A stretch of 64,000 bases of DNA. Origin: Wolfiporia cocos (taxonomy: Eukaryota > Basidiomycota > Agaricomycetes > Polyporales > Phaeolaceae). Below the pieces are notes generated by a model that was given only the letters and a program-made list of their open reading frames with translations, searched no databases and was not told the origin of the DNA. Of the stretch, positions 46,021 to 55,806 are shown one piece after another. Each line of letters opens with the position of its first letter. Position 1 is the stretch's first letter. Location of the stretch: NCBI GenBank assembly GCA_029448655.1, contig JACCLO010000005.1, positions 372,001 to 436,000 on the forward strand. Direction: 5' to 3'. The position numbers and the translations under genes were made by a program.

Positions 46021-47015
46021 TCAGTCATAGCGCGGGGCTCTCCTCCTCGGCGGACTCCGCGAGCGCGAAATCCCCCGCCGTCCTCCCTTGTCCCAATCGC
46101 CCCGTACATCTCTTCTGGGTGGGGGCGGCGAGTCTCGCCTCGGTAGCGGCGGCCGCCTGTCCAGGTCCCTGTCCCTCCCAATATCAGCGCCGCGCCCGCC
46201 ACCGCGCGCACCACGCGGCACTGGCTGTGCAGGATTTGAGTCGCCCCGCCAGTGTCCTCCGCCACGTCCAAGGCCGCCCGGAGGACCAGAGGACGCTGCA
46301 GCTCCCCCACCCCACCCGCCGTCCCCGCGGCCGCTGTTCTTCCACCCGTTCGCCGCGCTTGCACCCGGTGTGGGGGCCGCAGAGCCCTTGATGGCGAGCT
46401 CGCCGCCTGGGCCGACAGCGACCATGGCGTTCTTGGGAAGGAGCACGGCGACGCAGAGGTAGTCTCCCGGGACGAAGCGTAGCTCGTCGAGTGTGCGCTC
46501 GTCAGCGCCGGGAGGGACGTCGTCGTCGGAGAGGAGACGAGGCGCGGGGGTCGACAGGGAGCCAGGCTCACCAAGGATGTCGCGCGAATAGACAATGCCG
46601 AGGTCCTTCTGTGTGAGGCGGCCGCGCGTCGCACTATCGGCATAGAGGGCGCGGAAGGAATACCGCGCGAGAGGGTGTCGAATTTCAGGCAGCGCTTTCG
46701 CGGTCGCGCGCAGTGTAGTCAGGACTTCCCGGAGCGTCGCATCTTTCCTGTAATATGAAGGACGATTCACTGAGATGAGAAGTTTTATGACCGGATGCGC
46801 ACTCACCAAGTAAATATCTGCTGTTCGTCGTTGAGTGGAAGCGGACCCTCCTCGAACTGGGTCGGGCGGTGGAAGCTCCCGATTTTGATGAATGTGCGGA
46901 TGAGGAAAGGAGCAGTCTGTTGTGAAGAGTAAGCGAGATTCCATGGACATTCAGATCAGATGGTAACCTTTTCACGGTCAACAATGGGTCGCCCTGCAGC
47001 AGTCGTCTCCTCCAT
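46021..47015 (-). CDS. SAP18: Sin3-associated polypeptide SAP18 with RGG/RS-rich tail
   Basis: Exons 47015-46968, 46916-46807 and 46747-46021 give 294 residues. The SAP18 ubiquitin-like fold covers residues 1-185: REKTAPFLIRTFIKIGSFHR, DEQQIYTWKDATLREVLTTL, RYSFRALYADSATRGRLTQK and RTLDELRFVPGDYLCVAVLL. Beyond it lies a 110-residue low-complexity tail of Gly/Arg/Pro with RGG and RDRD runs ending SRSRSPPRRRAPRYD. SAP18 acts in Sin3-HDAC repression and, with RNPS1 and Acinus, in the ASAP splicing complex. The RS-type tail here looks like an RNA-binding addition not found in the short animal protein (a fungal feature or my inference). Divergent from the AlkB-like gene with a 280-bp gap. Confidence 0.9.
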
Positions 47016-47295
47016 TTCGTCGTATATGGTGTCCAGCGGTAAACGTTGCGTTCAAGAAGCGTAGAGGCGCCCGACAGGCTTACTCGACATCATCCTTTCT
47101 GGGATTGGTCTGCATCGGGCGCTTAAGCTTGTTAGCTCAATTGCGGACCCGAATCATCGTCTCTCTCCTTCGTCACGTCGACAGTCTACGTGTTGCAGCC
47201 TGCACGTCGTATATGCGCGTGGCTACCTCTCTTCCTCACTCAGTGCTCTGTACCTCGTCTGTTCTAGGCTCTTTGCTACTATATTGCGCGACACT

Positions 47296-48358
47296 ATGAC
47301 TTTCACCAAACCCGAACGCTCCGACGCGGGCCTCAACGAGCCCGAAGACACCTTGCTCTCAGCTGGGAAGCCATGTGGAGCATATTCGAGAGCTCACACC
47401 GCTTCGGACAGTATCAGCACCCAAGAGTCGGCCGTTCAGCACATAGATGTTGATTTAGAAGGCAACCCCGCTGATCCCTCTGATGCTGATTCTTTGTTCG
47501 ACGACGCGATGTCCACAGTGTCTCCCGATTACAAAGAGGATGGATTGAGGTAGACTGAATCCCCTCCGCTGCATATACTGACCAACGCCGCGTAGTGAGC
47601 ACCACTCTCATGCTACAGCTGCACGGCGCACAGCTCCGCCTATTCCAGGACTCTATTTCGACCCAACTATACGTCTTCCATCCGAACTCGCGGAAGAAAT
47701 AATGTGGACGTGCATTCGCTTATATTTTCAGACCAGCAATGCCGACCAGGTGATGCTGTTTGAGCGTGCCTCATCTTCGTCCGCCACGAATAGTAGCCTC
47801 CCACCCGTGCTCACGTCCCTCCTCTCCACGCTGTCCGTACTCCTCCTCCCAGTCCTTCCTCCTGAGACACACACACTTCTCTTCCCTCCTTCACCCACGC
47901 CTCACGCGCGCCAAGCAATTTTGAACCTATATTGGCCTGGAGACGGTATTTCGCCACACGTCGACCTGCTTGACCGCTACGGCGACGGGATCGTCGGCGT
48001 GAGCTTCGGCTCGGGTTGTGTGATGCGCTTGGCGAAGGTGCGCAGCGGGAGGGGCGACGAGCCCATGTCTCAGCGACAGGACGAGGGGACCTACCAACCG
48101 GGCGAGAGGCATGACGTCTACCTCCCGTCCGGAAGCATCATCGTATTCACGGAGGAGGCCCGCTACAAGTGGACCCATGGGATTGACAAGTGCTTGGAAG
48201 ACCTAGTCGAAACGTTTGACTGCTCGGTGGATTCGTCTACTGATGCTGCTTGGCTCGGACGAGATCTGAGGCTGAGCGTTACATTCCGCTGGCTATTGCC
48301 TGGGGCTGACGTTGTCGGTAGTCCCACGCCAGAGCCCACAGTTATCTCTAGGGATTGA
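47296..48358 (+). CDS. AlkB-like Fe(II)/2-oxoglutarate dioxygenase
   Basis: Exons 47296-47549 and 47596-48358 give 338 residues. After an acidic, disordered N-terminus (~90 residues) comes IPGLYFDPTIRLPSELAEEI. The catalytic double-stranded beta helix shows ILNLYWPGDGISPHVDLLDR (H-x-D iron ligands), YGDGIVGVSFGSGCVM, VYLPSGSIIVFTEEARYKWTHGI (distal His) and LRLSVTFRWLLPG (Arg that binds 2-oxoglutarate). All ligands are present. The closest named groups are ALKBH7/ALKBH8-type proteins; the substrate (nucleic acid alkyl lesions, tRNA or protein) cannot be told from sequence. A loop insertion with charged residues lies between the strands (KVRSGRGDEPMSQRQDEG). Confidence 0.88.
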
Positions 48359-48504
48359 TTCCTCATACAATGTCGCGGTCGGACTGAGAACTATTTGTTC
48401 AAACGACCTATTTTGAGTTATACCATCTATAAATCACATCCATATTTCAAATATGGATAGAGTGAAGTGACATCTTCATCGGTGCAAATATCCACGGATA
48501 AGCT

Positions 48505-50132
48505 CTAGTCGTCCCTCTGAGCCACACCAACCTTCTTCTCTCCTTGATTGACTAACAAAGCGTTAAATGAACCGGACAGCACATACAAGGGGCGCAAGAA
48601 TACTTACAGACAACGTACAAGGATTTCAGGAAAACATCGCCGAAAATGTCGTAGTCAAGATTCCCTCTGCTCTGGATGCCGCCGAAATTAAAGCTATCTC
48701 CTGCGTTGCTACATGGAAAGTCAACCGCATTCAACTGCAGCCGTATAGAATCAAGGTCAAGCCAACGAATGATATCATTCGGAACCCTGCTTACCCTGTA
48801 CATGGTATGGCCGATCGCTAGATGGATCTCAGGGACCTTGGCATGGTGAGGGTAGATCCATCCCCCACGACGATTGCTGTACCGTGCACCGGGAATTTGA
48901 TGATAGATCTGCTCAACCACATCGTCGTGCACAAGGCAGAGTGTCGTGCCTGTGTCAAGTATCGCGGTATTGTTCTGATTGCGGCGGTAATGTTGTCGAT
49001 TGACTGCGTATGCTGTTGAAGCGACTTCCCAGAAGCCTTTCGAGCTGGCCAATGTATGTAGGAACTATCTATGACTCCGAGTGCAGTAACTCACTTGTCA
49101 ATGTGATGATAGACTATTTCGTGAGGAGTGACCGTATGATCGATGTACCCTGTGACTTGTTTTGCATTCTGCAATACTATTCATAAGAGTTGGTGCTTAC
49201 CGAAGGAATAGAAACTTGGTTCGGAACCATGTCCCAATTTCACGGTGAAAACTGGCTGAATGGTTATGAAATCTCATGTTTCACACAGGTTACGAGTTGG
49301 AATACCGGATTGATGAGCCCCCTTTCCATCATGTTCTGCATTGGTGTAGCGACACGATGTGGCTGCACTGTATTTAACTTCGGCCAGGCAAGGCCAAGCA
49401 GCCCGTCGTTCCCACCATCTTTCAGAAAAGCAGAGCTCAGATGATGCGCGACCTCTACAGCTTGCCCTTGGATGTGTATACCCGCAACATAGACATTGTC
49501 AGTATATACGTCCCCTGATGCGGAGGAGCCGTCGCCGTAGGATATCTCCCATTTGCCGTTGGTATGTTCAGCCGTGCTCGAGCGATGCGGATGGTACACG
49601 CGGTGTTGTTCCCTGTATTGGTGTGCGCCTGCTATCTCAGAGCTGGTCATGCAAATCTGCTTTCAAGCGATCCGCGAGGTCATCGGCAAATCTCACCTCC
49701 AGACCCAGAGGTCGGACGAACCGGTGTCAAAATCCAGGTGCAAGGTTACGGGAGGTGTCCCGATGCTGACAGGCACAACATACTCCATGCTATGGTGTGC
49801 CACGAGCCGCCATCAGCTCCCGGGTCGCGATCTAAGATCGAAACGCGCTCACTCTGCGCGGAGATTATTCTTTAGCGGACGAAGACGATTGGCAGCCACT
49901 TGTCGAGCGCACCGTTTTGGATTGATTCGGCCGCAACCTCATGGTGTGTACTCCGGTCATGAAAGCTCCGTACCTGCACCACTTTGTTATTCCGAAACGC
50001 AAAACCGCTGTATCGGCCAGCCTCGAAGCCATAGCGCTTCGCCGCGCGCGCGTAGGCGGAATAAAATGAAGGTCGGTAACCGGTGCGGTAGCGGTCGGGG
50101 CGGGAGAGCTGGTGTAGCCTCGATCCACTCAT
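48505..50132 (-). CDS. Pepsin-like aspartic peptidase (family A1)
   Basis: Eight exons on the minus strand (50132-49900, 49789-49697, 49642-49306, 49255-49201, 49149-49095, 49044-48795, 48734-48608, 48551-48505) give 398 residues and keep phase throughout. The propeptide-like start contains [18 protein letters not shown]. The mature enzyme begins [20 protein letters not shown]. Catalytic site 1 is [12 protein letters not shown], the flap is [19 protein letters not shown], site 2 is [15 protein letters not shown], and the tail is [20 protein letters not shown]. Both catalytic aspartates are present. No signal peptide follows the Met I chose at 50132; an in-frame stop lies about 60 bases upstream, so a missing 5' exon is likely. 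The substrate is general protein; secreted or vacuolar use is inferred. Confidence 0.85.
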
Positions 50133-51312
50133 CAGGGTAGCGTCGGTGAATGTGAGCGTCAACGTTAGCTCGGAAATGAACGCATCCCATGAATTTTATG
50201 AACAGGCGTCGGAAGGTGGCTTGAGCCACGAGCCCTTATCGCCACAGCATCTAATTTCCGAAGGTGCCATTCGGGCCAAACCTGGATGATAGAATGTCTT
50301 GTAACCTCACTTGAACGCCCTCATATCTGATTAGGGTAGCCCATAGCATGAATAACGGCGATGATGCACAAGATTGCCACGCTGATGGGCGCCTTGGACT
50401 GCATTGCATTGCCAAGCATTTATGTTATCCGCCTGGAGCAAGGGCAGTGTATCTCTGAATCCCTGCCTATGCACAGTGTCAAGGAGCGGTTATCGATGTA
50501 ATCATCGTTGTGGTGGAGTGCCACTGTTAGCTGCGACTGCCGCTTACATAATGATTCAGCTATGCAGCAATGCATGGTGCTTGGTGAACATCCAATCTGT
50601 CCCCCGTAACAGACTGAAGATCTCTTGGCTGCCACAAGTCATTTAGATTCACACGTGAGGTCAATTATAAACTTGTCAGATCGCAAGAGCATATTATGTA
50701 CCCTCTCACGTTGAGCCATTGGTAAAGTATTATAAGATGAGCACCTACAATATAATTCTCTGTGGCAAAATGTTGAAGACATCACCAGCTTTCGTATTAC
50801 ACAGTCGCTTATAGCATGGTCATCATAAAGTCGGGTTCATTCATTCTTCGTCTTCGCTCTTCGCGTACACCAACTTGTCTTGTTTTATTCGGATACCCAA
50901 CTGGTTAAAACTGTTCCGCTATTTTCCACCTGTATCTCCTATATGTGTCCCTATAGTGAGATCTGATCACAGTATCATCGTTCGCCTCGGCGCAAACAAC
51001 TTGTAATTTCATCCTCGCAGCGCTTGACGAATAGGTATCGGAAGGACCATCGCAGGAGTAATGACAGGGACGAGTTCGGGAAGAGCCTCAGGACACTGCG
51101 CAGAGTTATTGGAAGGGTCTTTGCAACAGAACTGGACTTCCTGCTAACCATATGTCGCCCCACTCCAATGGCTCTCCCAAACAACGATATTGGCGGGGCA
51201 CTGCCACTCGCCTCGCGAACCACACTTTTGGAATAGCACAGTGTAGCGATTCGAATTACTGCCGACCTTTCGCCTAATAGACTTCGGCACTTGTACGCAA
51301 AATCATGGGAGA
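50133..51312. other. Intergenic, AT-richer, no gene supported
   Basis: This is about 1.2 kb between the peptidase gene and the transposon array. It might hide the peptidase's first exon with a signal peptide in its left part. Frames up to 82 codons have no recognisable features. Confidence 0.4.
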
Positions 51313-51595
51313 TCTAAGAGTAATGGGGCTCGCGTGGGAGCCGTCGCGTGTCGCTAGCGTGTCGCGCACGAGAATCGCACATGGCGAGCACGTTTGCCGC
51401 GTGGCGGCGCCTGTAGGGCGCCCGTCGAGTGCGCGCCGGCGCCTGCAAGGCGCGCGTGCCGGTTGCAAAGGTATTACAAGCGAAGCGACGACGAGGCCGA
51501 GCGTCAGCGAGGTGGAGGAGTGGCTGAGCGGGCAGAGATATATAATAACTCCTAGAAATACAAAATTGTGGCGAAGCCACAAGTAATTAAGCTAG
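51313..51595 (+). mobile_element. Helitron-like element copy 0, compact (283 bp)
   Basis: It begins TCTAAGAGTAATGGGG after a host A and ends with hairpin TTGTGGC-GAA-GCCACAA, spacer, and CTAG, directly abutting the next copy's 5' TC. It has the shared left arm (ctcgcgtggg, gtcgctagcgtg, ggcgcctgcaaggcgcgcg) and right arm (tattacaagcgaagcgacgacgag...gtggctgagcgggcagaga) but no 22-bp minisatellite. It is therefore either the ancestral short form or a deletion. No coding capacity. An alternative 5' TC lies at 51303. Confidence 0.7.
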
Positions 51596-51770
51596 TCTAT
51601 AAGTAATGGGGGCTCGCGTGGGAGGCGTCGCGTGTCGCTCGCGTTTTGCGCACCTGGCGTCCACGTTCGCCGCGTGGCGTCCATGCGCGTCGTCAATCCT
51701 TAGGGCGCCTGGCGCCGGTGAATTCCCACGCCCAGCGCCTGCAAGGCGCGCGCGCTGTTCCTGCCCCGCA

Positions 51771-52355
51771 CCACGGGGATTCATGCCCCATGCCACGGGG
51801 ATTCGTGCCCCACACCACGGGGATTTGTGGCTCTTGCCACGGGGGTTTGTGGCCCTTGCCACGGGGATTTGTGCCCCGTGCCACGGGGATTTGTGCCCCG
51901 TGCCACAGGGATTTGTGCCCCGTGCCACGGGGATTTGTGCCCCACATCATGGGGATTTTTGTAATGTAAATACCCCACACCACGGGGATTTGTGCCCCGT
52001 GCCACAGGGATTTGTACCCCACACCATGGGGATTTGCGCCCCATGCCACGGGGATTTGTGCTCTGTGCCACAGGGATTTGTGCACCATGCCACAGGGATT
52101 TGTGCCCTGTGCCACGGGGATTTGTACCACATGCCACAGGGATTTGTACTGCACACCATGGGGATTTGTGCCCCATGCCACAGGGATTTTTGTAATGTAA
52201 ATACCCTGCACCACGGGGATTTGCACCCTGCACCATAGGGATTTGTGCCCCATGCCACAGGGATTTGTGCTCTGTATCATGGAGATTTGTGCCCCGTGCC
52301 ACAGGGATCTGTGCTTTGTGCCACGGGGATTTATGCCTCATGCCACGGGGATCTT
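51771..52355. repeat. 22-bp minisatellite block in copy 1
   Basis: Direct repeats of a 22-bp unit, consensus ccacggggatttgtgccccg plus tg, with C/T and A/G variation. It is interrupted at intervals by a longer variant reading gggatttttgtaatgtaaat then accc. The two-unit pattern gives a higher-order repeat. Confidence 0.95.
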
Positions 52356-52654
52356 TGTAACATAAATGGCCTGTGCTGTAGTTGCCTGCCAAAAGATTGC
52401 AAAAAAAATGAAGAACATTTTGACACCACATTACACAGTATTACAAGCAAAGCGATGATGAGACTGAGGATCAGCGAGGTGTCAGAAGTGGCTGAGCAGG
52501 CAGAGACAAGAGACAAAAGAGGGAAGTTGGGGAAGCCATGGGTAATGCACATGAAATTCATAGGGGATCCACAGGTAACTTAAAAAAACCCCTGATTATC
52601 TGAAATAGGCGCACATGGATTGGAATAATATATTGAAGTGGTAAAAGTGGTGTG

Positions 52655-52671
52655 ACCGTGGCGAAGCCACG
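52655..52671 (+). other. 3'-terminal hairpin of the Helitron-like element (copy 1)
   Basis: CCGTGGC-GAA-GCCACGG forms a 7-bp stem with a 3-nt loop, nine bases before CTAG. Equivalent hairpins lie near 51567-51583 (copy 0), 54642-54654 (copy 2) and 55776-55792 (copy 3). Copy 0 has TT/AA where copies 1 and 3 have CC/GG, keeping the pairing. Confidence 0.75.
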
Positions 52672-53011
52672 GGTAATTAACCTAGTCTATAAGTAATGGG
52701 AGCTCGCGCCGGAGGCGCTCGCGTGCGGCTAGCGTGCAGCTAGCGTGTCGCTCGCGTGCAGCTAGCATGTCGCTCGCGTGCAGCTAGCGTGTCGCTCGCG
52801 TGCAGCTAGCGTGTCGCTCGCGTGTCGCTCGCGTTTTGCGCACGTTCAGTGCACGTTTTGCGCACATGGATGCCACGTTTGCCGCGTGGCGTCCATGCGC
52901 GTCGTCAAATCCTGCTCCCATTAGATAGGGCGCCTGCTGCCATCCGCGGAGTTGGCCGGTGGATTCCCACGCCCGGCGCCTGCAAGGCGCGCGCGCTGTT
53001 CCTGCCCCGCA

Positions 53012-54320
53012 CCACGGGGATTCGTGCCCCATGCCACGGGGATTCGTGCCCCACACCACGGGGATTCATGCCCCACACCATGGGGATTCGTGCCCCACAC
53101 CACGGGGATTCGTGCCCCACACCACGGGGATTCGTGCCCCACACCACGGGGATTCGTGGCCCTTGCCACGGGGGCTTGTGGCCCATGCCACGGGGATTTG
53201 TGCCCCGTGGCACGGGGATTTGTGCCCCACATCATGGGAATTTTTTGTAATGTAAATACCCCACACCACAGGGATTTGTGCCCCGTGCCACAGGGATTTG
53301 TACCCCACACCATGGGGATTTGCGCCCCATGCCACGGGGATTTGTGCTCTGTGCCACAGGGATTTGTGCACCATGCCACAGGGATTTATGCCCTGTGCCA
53401 TGGGGATTTTTGTAATGTAAATACCCCACACCATGGGGATTTGTACCACATGCCACAGGGATTTGTACTGCACACCATGTGTTACGGGTCGAATACCCGT
53501 TCGTATATTCGAGTCGCGAATATAGATCGTTCTTCTGCACGTAGGCACGTCGCCGTATGCAAGGCAAATACTCGTTAGATGCCTTCAGGTCCTAAGTGAA
53601 GTTCTTAGGAGATCGGTTAATATCCAATACGCGTTAGAGGATATAATCGGTTCAAGTGCGAGTCGAATAGAATATAAGACTCGCCTAAGCCCGAGAAGTC
53701 AATGTGCACTTCGAGGACTTAGTCGTTCGAGTGCTCGAGAGAGAGATACTGAGCGTAGTTTCCTACGTTTGAGAACGAGTATAAGACTTCTTGTTTGTAC
53801 AACAAGGTCGAGCTGAAGAGCCTCGACAGTAAATACACGAGTTTATATACTACGTTAGGTTTTAGGGGTCAAGTCTGTCCCAGATGTCACCGCTACTATC
53901 TACGCTATAGTACCAAACGTTTGATAAGTATGTAGTGATATATCCGAGACGATAGATAGGAATGATGGCGGTTGAACGCCATCTACCAGCTAATAAATGA
54001 TAAACATGAAACGGTGGCAGAGTTGGATCTGCCAAAGATGAAACGCGCCCTTCATGCTAGTACAACTGGGGATGCGCCCAGTAGAATCACGAGTAGCCAG
54101 GGGGTTGGTTACGCAACAAGTCCCTGTATCGTATTCACCCTATGGTGAGTTCTGCCAGCGTCTGAAAAATTCAAAATAACCGTAACACCATGGGGATTTG
54201 TGCCCCATGCCACAGGGATTTTTGTAATGTAAATACCCTGCACCACAGGGATTTGTACCCTGCACCATGGGGATTTGTGTCCTATGCTACGGGGATTTTT
54301 GCCCTGCCACGGGAATTTTT
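53012..54320. repeat. 22-bp minisatellite block in copy 2 (interrupted)
   Basis: Same 22-bp unit as in copies 1 and 3. The left part (53012-53479) has a run with the gattcgtgccccacacca variant repeated nearly perfectly. The array is cut by the LTR at 53480-54187 and continues for about 130 bp with decayed units. Confidence 0.95.
53480..54187 (+). mobile_element. Solo LTR of a retrotransposon (708 bp)
   Basis: It begins TGTTACGG and ends CCGTAACA, a perfect 8-bp terminal inverted repeat with the canonical TG...CA. It is flanked on both sides by the 5-bp target duplication CCATG (53475-53479 and 54188-54192). Inside are TATA-like (gaatataagac) and polyadenylation-like (aataaatg) signals. No internal coding domain or second LTR, so recombination between LTRs has removed the rest. 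Orientation is inferred from the TATA/polyA order. Confidence 0.9.
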
Positions 54321-54667
54321 GTAACATAAATGGCCTGTGCTGTAAATGCCTGCCAAAATATTGAAGAATGTTCAGTATTTTTTGACATATGGCATTACAC
54401 ATTATTGCAAGTGAAGTGACGACAAGACTGAGCATCAGCAAGGTGGAGGAGTGGCTAAGTGGGCAGAGACAAGGAACAGAAGAGGGTAACCCATGGATAA
54501 TCCACGGTAAATTGATGGGGAATCCACAAGTAAGTTCAAAAACCCTTGCTTTGTGTGTGAATGGTCTGAATTCCCCCGGTTATCTCAAATAGGCACACAC
54601 GGATTGGGATATGATATTGAAGTGATTAAACTATGTGTTTGTGGCGAAGCCATGGGTAATTAAGCTA

Positions 54668-55806
54668 TCCATAATATAATGGGAGCTCGCGCCGTAGGCG
54701 CTCACGTGTCGCTAGCGTGTCGCTCGCGTGTCGCTCGCGTTTTGCGCACGTTCAGCGCACGTTTTGCGCACGTTCAGCGCACGTTTTGCGCACATGGACG
54801 CCACGTTTGCCGCGTGGCGTCCATGCGCGTCGTTGATCCTGCTCCCATTAGATAGGGCACCTGAGAGCCGGGGAGTTTGCCGGTAGATTCCCACGCCCGG
54901 CGCCTGCAACGCGCGCGCACTGCTAGCTCGCGTTTTGCGCGCTGTTCCTGCCCCGCACCACGGGGATTCGTGCCCCATGCCACGGGGATTCGTGCCCCAT
55001 GCCACGGGGATTCGTGCCCCATGCCACGGGGATTCGTGCCCCATGCCACAGGGATTCGTGGCCCATTCCATGGGGGTTTGTGGCCCATGCCACAGGGATT
55101 TGTGTCCTGTGGCATGGGAATTTTGTAATGTAAATACCCCACACCACGGGGATTCGTACCCTGTGCCACAGGGATTTGCACCCCAATTCCACAGGGATCT
55201 GTGCCACGTGCAATGGGGATTTGTGCCCTGTGCCACGGGGATTTTTGTAATGTAAATACCCTACACCATGGGGATTTGTGGCCCATGCCACAGGGATTTG
55301 TGCGTCCTGTGCCACGGGGATTTGTGCTCTGTGCCATGGAGATCCCTGTGCCATGGGGATTTGTGTTCTGTGGCACGGGGATTTTGTAATGTAAATACCC
55401 CACACCATGGGGATTTGTGCCCCACACCACAGGTATCTGTGCCCTGTGCCATGGGGATTTATGCCTCATGCCACGGGGATTTTTGTAACATAAATGGCCT
55501 GTGCTGTAGATGCCTGCCAAATGATTGCAAAACATTTTGACACCACATTACACAGTATTTCGAGTGAGTGAAGCGACGATGAGACCGAGGATCAGCGAGG
55601 TGTCAGAAGTGGCTGAGCAGGCAGACACAAGACAAAAGAGGGAGGTTGGGGAAGCCATGGGTAATGCACAGGAAATTCATGAGGGATCCACAGGTAACTT
55701 CAAAATAAAACCCCGATTATCTAAAACAAGCACACGTATATTAAAATAATATATTAAAGTAGAAAAAGCAGTGTGACCGTGGCGAAGCCACGGGTAATTA
55801 ACCTAG
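54668..55806 (+). mobile_element. Helitron-like element copy 3 (1139 bp)
   Basis: It starts TCCATAATATAATGGGAG next to copy 2 and ends with hairpin CCGTGGC-GAA-GCCACGG, spacer GTAATTAAC and CTAG at 55803-55806. The next host base is T, so with the A before copy 0 the array sits in an A/T site. The left arm has a perfect 13-bp inverted repeat (catggacgccacg / cgtggcgtccatg). The interior minisatellite spans 54958-55495. Confidence 0.75.
54958..55495. repeat. 22-bp minisatellite block in copy 3
   Basis: Same unit. The 5' units are the most uniform (gattcgtgccccatgccacg five times), and degeneracy increases toward the 3' side. The same polarity appears in copies 1 and 2. Confidence 0.95.

Larger units (their letters stand above)
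51596..52685 (+). mobile_element. Helitron-like element copy 1 (1090 bp)
   Basis: It starts TCTATAAGTAATGGGGG immediately after the CTAG of copy 0 and ends with hairpin CCGTGGC-GAA-GCCACGG, nine bases, then CTAG at 52682-52685. The interior is mostly the 22-bp minisatellite (51771-52355). The right arm starts cataaatggcctgtgctgta. No Rep/helicase coding sequence, so it is non-autonomous. Confidence 0.75.
52686..54667 (+). mobile_element. Helitron-like element copy 2, split by a solo LTR
   Basis: It starts TCTATAAGTAATGGGAG after copy 1. The left arm has a short tandem array of gtcgctcgcgtgcagctagc units (52725-52830). The minisatellite (53012-53479) is interrupted by the 708-bp LTR and resumes at 54188. 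The 3' hairpin (GTGGC-GAA-GCCAT) has one G:T pair and the terminus has decayed from CTAG to CTA. Without the LTR and its target duplication the element is about 1269 bp. Confidence 0.72.

Noticed and set aside
51606..52431. Long open frames on both strands through the repeats (210-216 codons), also 52784-53579 and 54712-55535
   Set aside because: They arise because the 22-bp unit lacks stops in several frames; three units give a 22-residue repeat on each strand. No start context, no conservation, and they cross element junctions.
53480..53540. Possible tRNA B-box (gggtcgaatacccg) at the left end of the solo LTR
   Set aside because: No matching A-box or cloverleaf; the motif is a small palindrome inside the LTR terminus.
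51771..55495. CRISPR-like repeat array
   Set aside because: Repeats are directly adjacent without unique spacers, in a eukaryotic genome; it is a minisatellite.
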